A DNA stretch of 64,000 nt from Akebia trifoliata (Eukaryota; Streptophyta; Magnoliopsida; Ranunculales; Lardizabalaceae). Each line of letters opens with the position of its first letter. The stretch's first letter is position 1. Both the position numbers and the translations under genes were made by a program. Below the pieces are notes generated by a model. The model did no database searches. It was not told the origin of the DNA and saw nothing but the letters and a program-made list of their open reading frames with translations. Where the stretch lies: assembly GCA_017979445.1 (NCBI GenBank), contig CM030710.1, forward strand, positions 10,030,248-10,094,247, given 5' to 3'. Below, one piece after another: positions 46,185-60,239 of the stretch.

Positions 46185-47872
46185 TGTAAACACCCCATTT
46201 TGCATTTGCTTGATCTGACAATCTGTGTCACCTTGTTGTTGTGGATTCTTAATGATGAACATAGAATATACGGAAAACTCAAAAGTTATGAGAGGCCCTT
46301 TTTTAATTTCATCCAACTCTTTCTCAATCCTTTTGACTTCATTATCGTCTTTCTCAACATGCTCGACGTAGAAATTATGCATGTTTAGGATCGTCACATT
46401 TTACATTCAATTGAAAAAATATGTATGCTTAGGATCGCAATACATTTTAATAACTTAGACAGCTCGTAATACTAAAAAAATGGGACCTCAAAATTTAGAA
46501 ATAATCACATTGGGATTGAAAGAAGTCATATATCAAAATTTATCCAAATTGAAATAATAACCAAAATACTCTTGACATTCAACGATAACCTAGAAACCTC
46601 ACCTGCTAGAAAAATAGGATTCCAGAACAAAACTAAGTCTTTTACCAATAATTACGCAACTCAATGAAACCTAGAGATCTTTGATGCTTAAGGAAAAGAA
46701 AATTACGAATTTTCACATAGAACTTGAATCTTCGCATAAAATGACAATTTTCACTATATAAAATGATAAACTTTTACACATTAAATGAGAAATATTTACG
46801 CCTGATGCAACAAATTTTACCACATGAAATAATGATTTCCATTTACTTGGAATCATATCCATCATTACATAAAATGATAAATTTTGCCACTCCCATCGTT
46901 GAAATGAAAATTTTAATCATATAAAATAATAAATTTGACAACGTGAAATATAGTCGTAATCCTAAACATTGAAATTTTAAATTAAAAAAATTGGAACGTC
47001 AAATTGAAATTTTAACTAGAAATTTAATCACAAAATGTAAAAACAATGGGACCTCAATTTAAGAATTCAAACACCAATCACTAGTCAAGTTAATCGAACC
47101 AATGAATACAAAACTTGAACTAATCAGACCAACCAATAACTATCAATCAATTCTTCAATCAACTAATCGATTGAATCAATCGAAAATTGATGACTTAAGC
47201 TTCCAATAAAATTTACAACCATAGACAGATTGACAAAGTGATTTGTTAATTGAACTTAAAATTATTAATACTTTAGGTTGGCCAGTCAAAATTAAGATGA
47301 ATAACTTTGTATGAAACATACGAGATCTATGAGATTAGTGCCCCAAATTGCTAAAAAACTCACACATTTAAGATTCCTAAACTTTCTAAAAGGAGTAATA
47401 CTAAAGAGAAAACCTACACGTTAATATTCTATCCAGAAATAAAAGCAACATTGGGCCAAGTTAATTTGGAAGCTTTCATAAGTTTGATTGAGAATAAGAT
47501 GAAACAAAATCAAATATAAAAAAATTAGAATTTAAACGAAAAAAGAAACTTCAAAGATTTTAAATAGTCCTATGTCACCACTTCGAAAATGAAGAAATAA
47601 ATAAGAGAATGAGAAGAAAAAAATAGAAGAGAAAGAAAATTTTTTTTTTAAAAAAGAATAGCATTCACCTCTCTTCTTCTCCCTTACCCATGCAATAGTA
47701 CCCCCATCTCCATCTTCTTTACTACTCGAACAAACACCCTTATAACAGTCTATATACTAACCTCATTCCTCTCTCGATGAGCCCCTCTCTCTCACCCCTT
47801 TCCTCCATTGCTTTCTCCCCATAGTAGCCACATACGTCCGCATCTCTCAACCCCTTTCTCTCATTGAACTAC
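46185..47872 (+). mobile_element. Tat-like LTR fragment (LTR4)
   Basis: Starts TGTAAACACCCC, and its first 250 bases follow LTR3 and LTR6 (ATTCTTAATGATGA and ATGTTTAGGATCG words). An AT-rich middle and a CT-rich leader (47650-47860) follow. It is cut at 47872, where another LTR begins, and its U5 end was not found. Confidence 0.6.
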
Positions 47873-48355
47873 TGTAGACACCTTAATTTTGCAATCTCTC
47901 AGTTTATTAACGAGTCATCTTGATTATTGTAGATTCTTAATGTTGAGTAAAGAATAAGGTGCAGAACCCGAAAGCTTTTGTTAAGCCTCTCATGAATTCT
48001 CATTTAGATTCTCAAAATTATTTTCAAAATTATTTTCAAAATTTTCAAATTCTCAAAATCCTTTAGATTTTTAGATCCTTTTTCAAGTCCCCAACAATTT
48101 TGACGATAATTCTTAACCTTGAAATTATACACGCTTAGGTACACAAAAAATATCTTGAATTTGATGAAATACTTATAGAAACCATGTTACGCTAGGAAAA
48201 ACCCAACTCAAATTTAGAAATAATCATTTTAAGAAAAAACTTTATGCTAAAAATCGTAAATGTACAAAATTACTAGAATATCTAAGTACGTTAGCTACGC
48301 TAGGAAAAATGCAATTCTAGACATAGAAATAATCATTTTGAATTTAAAAATTCAA
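47873..48355 (+). mobile_element. Tat-like LTR fragment (LTR5), truncated
   Basis: Starts TGTAGACACC directly after ACTAC, within the leader of LTR4. It has GATTCTTAATGTTGAG, TACACGCTTAGG and two ACGCTAGGAAAAA words, all typical of this LTR family. Similarity stops near 48355. Confidence 0.6.
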
Positions 48356-49300
48356 CTCAAAGTATGGACTTCAAAGTAAACTTGGTTTACATGCAAAAAT
48401 GGAGTGCACCCATGGAAAGTCCGATTCAGCACATCATAAGAAATTGAAACATCTCACTCAAGAGCATAGGTGCCAATCGACATCCCTTACGGACTTGTTT
48501 AATCACATGAATAAGGAAGAGATCCATGATGTCTCCATCTCCTAAAAATGAGAGTTAACTTACTACCATCAAAGTTAGAGTGTTGAACTGAATCAACAGC
48601 TTCGTTTAATCCGAGAAATGCTCGATCCAGAAAGATTTGGACATTGTCTTTAGAACCAACCCGCTATCTGATATCTTAAAAAACTTACGATTTATTGATT
48701 AGTATTTCAAAACATTGATTTATACCCCCTTTTCCTAGGCATTATCTAGATTTTTGTCCTTATTTCACTAGATTAGATAAATAAGTATGTTAAGCCTCAA
48801 ATTATCACACTTTATTTTATATCATGTTAATTAAGCTTAATTGCACAAAATAATTATAAATATAAAAAAATTGATCACGTGTGTTCACTATACAGGTCAA
48901 TGATCAACTCATCGAGATGAACACCACATTACATAAGTGAGAATGCACTGCAATCAGTAAGTTAGATCAAGCAACCAATCAGAATCTGAGATCTGAAGGT
49001 CTCTAGAGTAATGTAACGAAGTCAATCCTAAATGTGGTGGAGTCTACTTTAGTTGGATCAGCTTAGAATTTCTTCTATGTATTTTGCATGTGAGATTATA
49101 TGTAAGAGTAATGATGACTATATTTGGATTATTTGAGAACACCTCAAGTCTATAAATAGATCATTTTTCCAATTTGAAATAATTTTTAACCGTCGTATTC
49201 TCTCAGAGAATGGAAGTTGTAAGACAAACAGGGTCTGTACAATCTTATGAAAAGATAGGCTGGATAGGGTACGAAGTTGGATCGATAGTGGTCGGAATTA
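48356..49300. other. Unassigned, with a short open frame and a TATA-like site
   Basis: An open frame of about 50 codons (about 48397-48549) contains HHKKLKHLTQEHRCQ and LTDLFNHMNKEE. I do not recognise it. TATAAATA occurs at 49151-49158, possibly another LTR promoter remnant. Confidence 0.25.
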
Positions 49301-50089
49301 GTGTGACTAACAAATTAAAGTTCATCTTTGATTCCACCTAAATAATAGTCTCCTCAGATAGTGGATCAATTTTCTTTGTCAAATTTTTACAATCAACTTG
49401 CTCATTGGGAATTTGAAACACAACTTAACTCTCGAGAATCATCTTATTTGAAAACTAGTTATTCTCTCTTTCTTCTAAGGGCACAATGAGTTGACTTAGT
49501 TGGACTTCCATCATTGCTTTGGTTGGAAGTATAACCTCATTGGTTTGAATTTGAACTTCAATTGAGACAGGGTTATCAATTATTAATGGATAATCATCGA
49601 ATTCTTAAAAATAATGGAATTGGTCACTAAAGTTATTTTGAAAAAATTGGGAGATTTTCTGGGATTGAGATATCCTTATTTTCAAATTTATCAAAATTTT
49701 CTTCTTCTAAAGATAGTGCTAGTTGACTCAATTGAGTTCTTATGTTTACTAAGGCTTGACCCATGTCCTATTATTGTTGATGGAGTTGTTATTGTTGGAT
49801 GAGCTGTTGTTGTTGATTTAACAACTCAGTCACCAAAAACTCTAATGATGAAGTTGGAGAAGAGGACAAAAATGAGTGATTGAATGTTGACTCAAGCTCT
49901 ACAGTTCTATAATCGAAGAATTGTTAAAAATCATAGGATTGTTGGAGAATTATGATTGGATCTATCATCGAGGTGTCATGCATATAAAAATCCCCATGAT
50001 TACCAAAATGACTACCTTGAGTGAACTCATTCTGACATGGTATGGTATCCAAGGAAAATCAATTATATACGTGGTATGGTTGGTCGAAT
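49300..50089 (-). pseudogene. Possible gag-like remnant of a reverse-strand element
   Basis: Read on the minus strand from 50089 there are words such as FGNHGDFYMHDTSMIDPI and a Gln-rich stretch (LLNQQQQLIQQ), broken by stops. It fits a gag region of an Athila-like element whose primer site lies at 57505-57522, but the link is weak. Confidence 0.3.
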
Positions 50090-53004
50090 TATAAAACCTA
50101 AAGTTTTTGACTTATATCTCGAGAAAAATAATAATAAAATTTTGATAAAATTCTAAAAGTAAGACTTAGGGTGAAACTTTAGAATTTTGTTCTGGTCATT
50201 TTTAATAAAATCTAACCTCACCATTGAATTCAAAATGCTCGAAAAACATACTTTAGCTTATAAGCACGCTCAAATACGAGTCCAAACAGAAAATTTACAA
50301 AATCCTCAATTTTTGAGTCGGACTAAACTAAAATAATGACTTTTTACTATAATAAGAATTTTTAAAATTCAATCACACCATTGGATTTGTAATAAAAAAT
50401 TTAGAGTACAGAAAGTCGAATTATCGTCAAAAACAAAAACGACATCCATTTTTAGGGTCCCATCGAACCAAAAAAGTAAATTTTTGTTAGAGACATAGTT
50501 TATAAAATTTGATCACACCATTAGATCCAGATCAAAAAATTATACAAAATAGAGTATTCATTCGTCACTTTTGGAGTTCGGACATTCAAGTTATCGTCAA
50601 ACAAAATAATAGGTAAAATACTGATTTCGTCCCGCACTTATATAAATAATTTTTTTTAAAAAGATACTATTCATCATCTCTTATTTCATCCAAAACCAGC
50701 TGAAAGTTTGAACAAATTTTTTTTAATTTTTCTCCTTACTTTCCACCTCAGATTCGTCGCGAACGAGCTATTGTTGGCTTCCAACCTAGAAGGAAAAAAC
50801 GTCCGTAGTCTTGACCTCTACAAAATCCACTCAATTTCCTTTCGTTTTCTATTCTTTTTCATCCCGTATCATCAAAAATCAATTGTATATGATAAAAGGG
50901 TTTCAATTTTTAAACCTCGAATTTTATCAGTTTCGAGGCCAAACTATCTTTCGTTGTAGAAAGGAGAAAAAATGATGGCATCGAGATCTTCGAAACCACC
51001 AAGCTATATTCAAAAATTAGTCATCTCGACATCTGATTAGTCTTAATTTTCATGTCAATCATCTCTATTTTCCCGCATGTGCTTCAATCTTATCGCACCG
51101 AAAATTTTAAGGGCTCTCAATTTCTATTGATAACGTAGATTATAAAAATTGCATATAGGATTTTAATAAAAATTTATTGTATATTTCAAAATAAAGAATT
51201 TTTTTTTATTTCAAATTCATGCTAGAACTTGTATATTTGATATGTTTAATTGTATTTTATAACAAATTATACGAGGGTAGGATATTTCACTGGGTTATTT
51301 TTGTCAATTGGGTTTGGTGCATTTCTCGAACCCTATTTTGATATAAGTTTGGTAAAGTTTCAATTAAAATGATAAAAATAAATTTCAAAGTGTGAAAAAG
51401 AATTGGATATTGAAAAAATGAATATTTAAGTGAATGAATCCGAAAAATGAATGATGTTTGTAAAAGCATTAAAAAAAGTGCAAGAATAAAAAAAAAGGGA
51501 AAAAATGATTAAAATGGTAAAATATAAGAGTCACACCCGAGGGCTGATGTTTGCATTTTAAATTATGATACTGTGTGTGGGTAGATGAATAGATATCTAG
51601 GGATAATGATATTAGTTGCATGTTTATTTACTTTCTATAGCATGAGGTGCAAATTATGTTCTGTTCTTTTAATTATTTTAAGCCGTGTGGTCACAGTTGC
51701 ATAGTAAGAAACTAGATATCCATTCTCAACTCTTTAATGTTAATTTCTTATTTGTTTTCAAAGAAAATTTTTTATTTGTTTTCATGAAGAGATAGTCTGC
51801 ATATCATCTGGAGTGATATGACATTCTGGGATGTATTGTAGGGACAACCAAACTCATATGTGATATGGAACACGTATGAAAATGGCGTCACAACTGAAAT
51901 CCAGATTTATTCCTCTCTATCTTTACTAGTGAAGTTGTAATATAAAGGTGGTCGTATACGAATGGGGTCATATATTTGGGAATCACATACATGTATGATA
52001 GGCATAGACAAAAATGATTAGTCAATGATCACTAACAATCTATAGTAGTCGAATGTTTTGACACATCGAAAGAAACTCATTGCTTACCATCATGTCAAAT
52101 GGTTAGCCTGAGCCGAATAAATGATCTCACAAGTATGGTAAACAGCAACCAAGCACAAAATCAGAAACTAATACTTTATTATGAAACATCATGTCCCGAC
52201 TGGGAGCGATCTAGTCATGAATCCCAACTTTCTAATTCCACTACTTCACCATTGTGTATTATATATTTGTTACCTTATTTTGATATATAAAATGAAATGC
52301 ATGTTTAATGTTTCCATTTGGTCAATTAGATTTGGGTAAAAAGAAAATATTAAAGTAAGTACTGTTAATAATGTAATGTGAGTTTAGTTGCCCATCCCTG
52401 GCTATATGTATTAGTTAATAATAGTTTCTTCTATAAAACTTTACATATATTAAAATGATTTAGTATGTTTATTCGTTCATGTTAGGAGAGGTTATTCGTA
52501 GAAATTATTTGTTTCCCTACTGGGTAACCATTGTTACTCACCATTTCCTTCTCCATTTTTAATCTTTCAGATCCGAATTAGTGAGGCAGGTGTAGAAAAT
52601 GAGTGAAGACTATCTGGTAGGTCAGATAGACGATCAGAGTCTGTTACCTGGTGAGTATTGGGGTTATACCCCCTAATGGTGTTTGTTTGTCTAGGTAATA
52701 TTATGGATTTTATACTGAGCGTTAGGACTTTTGTTAAAGTGAGGAGTTTTGTATAATCTTGTAATGTGTTTATCCTTCCGCTCTTTGATTTATCGTACGT
52801 TATTAGATGTATATAGGCTTCCGTTAGTTATTATATTTTGTATATATATACATGATATTATGATTTTTGTTTATCAGGTGAAGTAGGTTGAACGCCTTGG
52901 AATGCTAACATAAACAGAGGAGACCATGCCGAAATTTTAAGGCGCCATCTAGTACCTCAAGATCTGACATAGGGTTTTGTGTTAGTATTTCGAGGGGCGT
53001 CACA
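50090..53004 (-). mobile_element. Solo LTR of a CACGCCCC-type family, reverse strand
   Basis: Ends GGGGCGTCACA on the right and starts TATAAAACC (mutated TGTAAAACCC) on the left. Flanks are CGAAT and CGAAC, a 4-of-5 duplication. It is homologous in reverse orientation to 54193-57332, for example TTTTTAATAAAATCTAACCTCACCATTGAA here against the reverse of 57190-57235, and the GTTACTCACC block at 52530. No interior is present. Confidence 0.8.
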
Positions 53005-54192
53005 CGAACGAACTAGGTGTCGACATCCAATAAGAGTTTTGAGAATTATGTATATTGGCCTGTGTAGCACGAAACATAAGTAGACTCGGACAATGCTCGG
53101 GAGAATGATCGTAATTATCACATAGGATTCAAAGGATCCAAGACTCTCTCCTAAACTCCATGAAAATGTAAATCTACTTGGGTTCTATATCTATACACTA
53201 TTGATTTACACACAAGAGAGGAAGGAATTCACACATGATATTGGGTTCTTACGATTAGACAGCTCCTAACTGTTTCAAAGTGGTAATCTTAGCCTCCAAC
53301 CCAAATCTCTAAAATAGTAAACAACTAGTTTAATCCCTAGTTGAGAGGTGGCGCACGATGCTGAGCAAAGGCATTCTTAAGTCACCTCTCGTCTAGAATA
53401 GACATTGTCTGTCCTTTTAGTACACGTGGTACAGCAGAGCAGAATCTCGCTTAGGCACTATTTAAAACCAAAAAGTACAATTGGTGCAACTTAGATTAGT
53501 TTTGCTTAATGAGCTCGATTGGACCTAGCGTCAAGTCAAATCAATTTTAATTAATTATGTGGCTGTGAAACCAATTTCTTAAAAGGGAAAGATGCCAGTG
53601 ATGAAATCTGATTCTTATCTTATGGTGACATCCTCGTAAAGATGCCCTTATTACTATGCACAAATCAAGGTCGACAGTTTAATCATTCAAAATCAACACA
53701 GAAGCTCATTAGCAAGAGGTGCGTGAGTGGGGCTAAAATTACCTCCCGTTTTAGACAAGAGATGAACAATTTGAGTCGACTCGGGACACCGACACCAACT
53801 TATGTGTACAAACCCGAGGGGCTGAGATAATTTCATCCCACTGTCGTCCTTCCCTAGATCTATTATAATCCGAGCCTTCTCGGATGAAATTAATAATTAT
53901 TACAAATCAAATTCCTAGTACAAAATATTTTCTACTAAAACTAAAATGGAAAGCAAATTGCTAGTTGTTGTCTTCTTGGCAAAGAAGTCGATTCGGTGGA
54001 TAAAAATTCTATGTGTCGCCTTTTGTTAATTCTGTCGAGTCGTTCACTTCAAAATAACAAGATTTATTCAAATTATAATTCTAAAAAAACAAATATCACC
54101 ATTACAATAAGAAAGATGTCAGAAACTTGCTCAACAAAAATCAATAGTAAAGGCTACCACGTCACCGTGACGAACTAAGACCCTACCGCAGC
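53005..54192. other. Spacer between two solo LTRs; holds a leader-block fragment
   Basis: Probably interior sequence of an older reverse-strand element. It contains the third copy of the E1/E2 leader block at 53325-53490. No gene is recognised in the rest. Confidence 0.45.
53325..53490 (-). repeat. Third copy of the conserved leader block (partial)
   Basis: Matches the E2 orientation: TAGTTGAGAGGTGGCGCACGA, then CACCTCTCGTCTAGAATAGAC and TCGCTTAGGCA, then an AAAAAGTACAATTG word. It corresponds to about 14800-14960 of E1 reversed. The arms of the GTCTA hairpin are kept. Confidence 0.8.
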
Positions 54193-57100
54193 TGTCACGC
54201 CCCAAAATCCCGACACGTATCCTGCGGATTCATTCGTCAAAATATTGAGGTGTGAGGTGAATATACACACAACCTGATAATCAACAAGGATAATAATGCT
54301 AAGAGATAAAGATATACGCAGCAGAAACTATACTGAAATACAACAAATCAGTGCAGCGGAACTAAAAATCAAAATCATCATCCAAGAAGATCCTCAACAT
54401 CCCTCATATCCCAAAATATAACTTCCCAAAAATAAATACATCATGTCCTATGAAATTTAGAATCAAAAGATAGATAGCATCTAAACTCCTAAAGTGATCT
54501 TCAAATTGATGAAGGTTCTTGATCATCGACATAACCTTCCAAGGAAATCTCTTTGAATGACTCCTCGTAAACAAACTCCTCAGAAACTGGGCAATCTGAA
54601 AGGGGTGAAGGATAGGGTGAGTAACAGGGGGATGTTACTCAACAGGATGAGCGCTATTCTAACGACGAGTCATACATGCACGAATAATCATCTAAATAGT
54701 TAAATCATGCAGATTTTTCATAATGTAATATACGAGAAATTGTCTAAACATAATTAGCAAGCAATTGCAATAATTTCAATCTATCATCAAAATAACATTT
54801 ACAACTTTCAAAAAGAAACCGTCTATCAACATTACAATTAAATAAAAAATACATAATACGAACACGACGGTATAGTCATTAAGAGAGTAAAGGATCACGT
54901 CGATATAACCGCCTCGACTGTAACAAACTCGATATTCCAAACTTCAAATCCGATATAGAATCCCATCATTAAAATTTGATTTTGTGATCGGTCTACCATA
55001 CCACGGTTGGATCAACATTTATCTGTCTTAGATTGGTCGTTGACAAAGAACCCAATACTGAGTTCAACTAACGGTGAGGTCAACCATTTGATGACTATAA
55101 ACTAATAGTGATCACTAACTAGCCTAGGAGACCCTTCGCATCGAAGCTTGTCAAGAGGCAATGCATGTGAACCCCGCCTACTTCTACACTATACAGAGAC
55201 CACCTTTACACACAAAGTTTTCCAAGAAAAAAATAGGAGAAATTCTCGGATCTCAGAAGCTGTAATATGCTTTAAGATATCCCATACTACCAAAGAGCAT
55301 ATAACATCTAGTGCTAATCCTAGATTGACCCGCTGCTTTCGGATATACAGCAACAAATCATTTTTTGTAGGTTTTCCCACGACTCTTTTCTGGTAAACAA
55401 AATAGTTTGTTTTGTATATAGTATACTAGTTCCTTTTTATCGAAAGTATAATAAAGTCTGGTAGTGCTCTCCAGTGACAACCATATATCATTTCTATATA
55501 TCAACAATTTCATCCATCTATCTATTAATCATGATTTACGTAGCGTAGTCACTATGTAGAGTGGAGGCACTATCCCAACAATCAACCAAGAACATACGTT
55601 CTCTCTATCCATCCATCAATCAATCAATAAATCAAACGTCTAACTCCCTACATATCTATCAATATATTTTCATTTCTAAAGTTGTTTGAAAATCACATAA
55701 CAACAACAAATTCCATTCAATGATTTTGGTTAAGTAGAAAAGTTCAAAAACGCGATAAAATCATACAACGAGAAAGTTGGAAAAACTATCAAAATTTAGC
55801 TAAGTGTTGGAAAAAGTTATTTTTCAAAGTTGTCAAAATTAAAAATGAGATTTTGCACGTGAAAGTCCTAAACAACATGAGAAAGACCATATAATTTTTA
55901 TTACTTGAGTCGAAGTAAAATTAACGATATTGCATTTTCAAATTCATATGAAAATGTCGAAATTTACGTTTTGTTCTTAAAACCAAAAATCAAATTTTGA
56001 TCCTTTGAGTTTTGGATCTTGAAACCATTCCCATTATTTCAAAATGGGGGGTAAAACCTTAATTTCATTACAGAACTTAAGTAAATAGAAAGTAAAAACT
56101 AAAGAGGAGGGTAACCCAAAAGACAGAAGTCAGTTCTGATGAACTGTTCCTATCGGTAACTGAAGCTTAGTTCTATCGGTGGATGTCAGTGGAACCGACG
56201 GCTCCTGCCGATAGAACCGAATTGACGATGGCAGAAACATGTTTTTGTCGGTGGAACCGATAGAATGGCTGTCGGTGGATGTCGGTGGAACTGACAGTAC
56301 TGAACCATTCACTAATTCTTGACTTTCTGAATCCTTTCTCAAGTTCCTCTTCCACTCTTCGAATTCTTCGACCCACTCATGAAACTAAGGTAAAAATTGG
56401 TTAAAATAGACAAATCTCTATTCCTAACATAAATTTACCAACATTATATTCTATTGAGGATATCATACAACTTGAGGATAGAAGGGAAGACATTCTACTT
56501 GTATAGCTTTCCACGATTGATTGGACGCAAATAGTGGCATGAAGGTCAAAGTTGGTGAGCTTGAATGCGAAATGCTTGGGTGGTTTTGTTATTCTTAGAG
56601 ACAAAACTCCTCTCCTTTTTATGATGAAAAAAAATCATCTCCCAAGTGAATGAACCTCGAGTGGAATGAGTTGAAATCCACTTACTGATTTTTTTTTCTT
56701 TTTTTGGTGAGAGATGAAGAGAACAAAAAATAAGTTAGGTTCAAAGGCCATGAACTTGTAGAGCTTGATGTCATCTTCAACTCTTTCTTTGTTGTCGAGG
56801 TCCAACGATCACTCAATATCGAAGAATCTAGAAGGGAAAAAGGGTGGAAACCCTTGGTTCTCTAAAAGCTAGGGCTTAGGATTATTAAAGAGAAAGAAAA
56901 GTGAAGAATAAGAAATCAGATTTCCTTTTATTTTAGACTTGAGGACAAAGTTGGTAATTTTAAATTGTTTATATCTTCGATGATAACTTAACGAATGAAT
57001 ACTCCATTCCCTTTAATATTTTGTCACGGACCTAACAGTGTATTCAGATTTTTTAAATTCTCCCCTCAACATAAATTCACTATTTTTTTATCCCACTTAA

Positions 57101-57332
57101 TATGAAATTCGAGGATTTTCATGACTTTTTCATCCGAACTCGAATTTGAGTATACTCACAGGCTAAAATATGTTTCTCAACCATTTTAAGTTCAATGGCA
57201 AAGTTAGATTTCATTAAAAATGAACTTAATAGAATATGGGTATTTTATCTTAATCTTCTATAATAAAAAAATTTATTGAGCTTTGAATACTTGGTTTCCT
57301 CGATATCTGAATTAGAAACTCGGGGTATTACA
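54193..57332 (+). mobile_element. Solo LTR of the CACGCCCC-type family, forward strand
   Basis: Starts TGTCACGCCCC and ends GGGGTATTACA. The target duplication GCAGC is perfect (54188-54192 and 57333-57337). Same family as 50090-53004 but opposite orientation. It contains repeated words around ATCGGTGGATGTCGGTGGAA near 56170-56300. No interior. The terminal words suggest a chromovirus-type Ty3/gypsy LTR, by recall only. Confidence 0.88.
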
Positions 57333-57504
57333 GCAGCACGAAATTTGACAAAAATCAAAAACATTTCTTGGACAAATTTCTGATGTCTCGTAGATTGTAA
57401 TGAAGATATTTTTAAATTTTTCTATTTTTTTAGCTTTTGTTTCAAACAAACAAGTTTCGATTCTATTTTGGACTCTTTCGAATTAAAAATGAATCAAACC
57501 GCTA

Positions 57505-57522
57505 TCCCCGACAACGACACCA
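57505..57522 (-). other. tRNA-Asp type primer binding site, reverse strand
   Basis: TCCCCGACAACGACACCA, the reverse complement of TGGTGTCGTTGTCGGGGA. It matches the tRNA-Asp site used by Athila-like elements except for three C-to-T changes. Confidence 0.7.
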
Positions 57523-57525
57523 ATT

Positions 57526-58596
57526 TGATCGATGCTTTGTAGATTGTAGAAATGTAAAATTGAACAAATATTAAAATGAAACTTTCGTAAGTAAGATTCG
57601 TTCCATAAGGACAATCGTGATTCAAGTTTTTCTTCGAATTGAAATCAAAATAGAATTTTGAAAACAGATTTTTAAAAATAGATTAAAAAATTGCAGCTAA
57701 GTAGTAAATAAAATGGAAATAAAAAATGAAGATTGAAAACAATGTAAGAGGATTTAAAGAAATCAATTCAACATTCGTTACCCATCTTGGTAGTCTAAAC
57801 AATCCTAATTTGATCTCAATCCACGCAACAAATCATTGCTCGTGAATTGGAAAATAATTCGATTAACACTCTTGTAGATGAATCCAATAGTATGGGTGAT
57901 TAGTGAATCAAAATGGTATTATCAGATCTATATCTCAAGTTGTCATTAAGCATAATCAAGCTTGATCTTATCTAAGCATGGATCACTAAAATGAGGACAA
58001 TCGATATAAATCGGATAATCCAATTTTGATAAACTTCTCACAAGCACAATTAAAATAATTATGAAAGAATTGTTTAAACAAAAATAAGATAAACTTACTC
58101 CGGCATCATTGATATCTCTATAGAGAGTCTAACTGATCATTGTGAGGAATAAATTACAGCAATAGTAAAATAAAGAGAACATGGTAGAGAAAAGGATGAG
58201 GTAAGTCTATGTTGCAATTTGATTCCCAACTTTATGATCTTTCAATGGAGTTACAAAAATAAATTAAAAAAAAAAGATGAAAGAAAACACTCTTGGGATC
58301 TCACTTCTACAAGAACTCTTACTCTCGAAGAAAAACTAGAAAATTATAGAAAATTTGGATGAAGAAGAGGGACCCTTTATTTAGGGACAACCCCTTAATT
58401 TATAGTTTTTCTAATCGGGTTGTTGAGTTGGGTTTGCTCTTGAATCGATTCGAAGAGGGACTTCAGTTACAATGATCGAAGAGTCTAAAAATTACAACTT
58501 GAATCTCAAGGCAAGATTCTTCGAGATTACTGCAGAATAGTAGGGACCCACCGCGACGCAGTGACGTGACGACTTTTGGTTCCGAAATTTGGTTGG
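57526..58596 (-). mobile_element. Probable 5' LTR of a reverse-strand Athila-like element
   Basis: Starts TGATCGATGC three bases beyond the primer site. It holds a reversed leader (near 58250-58380) and a TTTATAG stretch near 58395-58400. The right end is not certain because another LTR begins at 58597. Confidence 0.55.
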
Positions 58597-60235
58597 TGTA
58601 GACACCCCATTTTTTGCATCTGTTTAATTCGACAATTCGTAACCCGGTTGTTGTGAATTCCTAATGATGAGCATAAAAAACTCAAAGGCTTGTGAGTATT
58701 GCAAGATTCATTATATTTCTAATTTTTTTCATCCCCCTACTCGTCATAACTATACATAGAAGTTTACACACGTTTAGGATCGCTACATCTTATGCCCGAC
58801 TTAGTAAGTACATATTCATAGGTTCGCTACATAGTTCGATAACTTAGAGATCACGCTAGGCTAGAAAAATACGACTTTAGAACTTAGAAATAATCACACA
58901 GGGACTAAAAGAAACCTCACGCTAAAATTTGTAAAAATCACCCAAAATAACAAAAATATACCTTATAAATTGTAGACCTCTGAAAAATCTCGAAAGTACC
59001 TTCATTACACTCAAAATGTCATTTCGAGTCTAACGAGGCCCAAATCAATGAAAACAAAAATTTTTGTAAAAATCTATAAAAGTCACTCAAAATGATGAAA
59101 ATACCCCTCATAAATTTCAAACCTCCGAAAAATCTTGAAAGTACCTCCATTGCATTTAGAATGTGATTTCGAGTCTAACGGGGTCCAAATCGATGAAAAC
59201 AGAAAAATTAAAGAAAAATCACCAAAATGACTGAAAATACCCCTCAATGTCCAACTTTGACTTAAAAACCTGATTCCTAGGAAAACATGATAAAATTAAA
59301 GTTAAATTAAAAATCAAGACCCAATTAAAATTTAAAATTAAATTAAAAATCACTCAACCAATTAAAATGCAAAAATAAAAATTAAAATACAGCCAACAAA
59401 TTAAATCCAATCGACGAATCAAATTGAAATTAAACCGACTAATCAATAATAAAATCAAAATTAAATTAAATTAAATCGACCAAATCAAATTAAAATTAAA
59501 TTTAATCGAACAATCAACATTCAAAATTAAAATGCAATCGATAAATTAAATCTAATCTATGAATCAAATTGAAATTAAACCGATCAATCAATAATAAAAT
59601 CAAAATTAAGTTAAATTGAATCGACCAAAAAAAATTAAAATTAAATTTGAATTAAACAATCGAAATTTGAAATCAAATCGAAATGCAAATTTAAATATCA
59701 AATTAAAATGTCGACAAAACGCAATTAAAATTGAAACTCAAATAATAAAATTTAATTAAGCAAACTAAATCAATCAAATGAACGTTAAGGATCGTCGTAT
59801 TACGAGTAGCATGGGATCTCCACCTCCTATTCTCTATAAAAAAAAAGGAGAGAAAGAAAATAAAAAAACGTGGGCAATCCTCTTCTCCTCAAGGTCTCCA
59901 ACTTCCTTATTTTCTTCTCAAAATTTCTCCAACCTCTTCTCTATAACCACCCACTCTCCTATCTTTCCCTCTATCATGTTTGAATCACTATAAAAATAAA
60001 GGAGAAGCAACCATTAAAAGGAAGGTTTTTTTTATTTGACTACCTTCCATACAAAAAAATATATGCACAACCCAAGCTCCATTAAAAAAAAATAACAACT
60101 CCATCTTCTTCCAAGCTCTCCATTAATATTATATCTCCCTCTTCCTACACCATGGAAAAAAAAATCGCACCAAACTCTCCATTAACGTTCTTTCTCCCTC
60201 TCTCTTCTTGAGAAGTTTAAATATAGGCTCACACA
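58597..60235 (+). mobile_element. Tat-like LTR fragment (LTR6), truncated
   Basis: Starts TGTAGACACCCC, followed by the family words (AATTCCTAATGATGAGC, ACACGTTTAGGATCGC, CTAGGCTAGAAAAATACGAC). The middle (59280-59770) is almost all A and T with a repeated segment of about 145 bases (word GAATCAAATTGAAATTAAACC at about 59416 and 59561). A CT-rich leader follows to about 60230. No U5 end is visible. Confidence 0.65.
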
Positions 60236-60239
60236 CATT

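Noticed and set aside
41616..47872. LTR3 and LTR4 as the two ends of one element
   Set aside because: Integrase coding resumes directly after LTR3 and the flanks of LTR3 match each other, so LTR3 is solo. LTR4 is only a relative.
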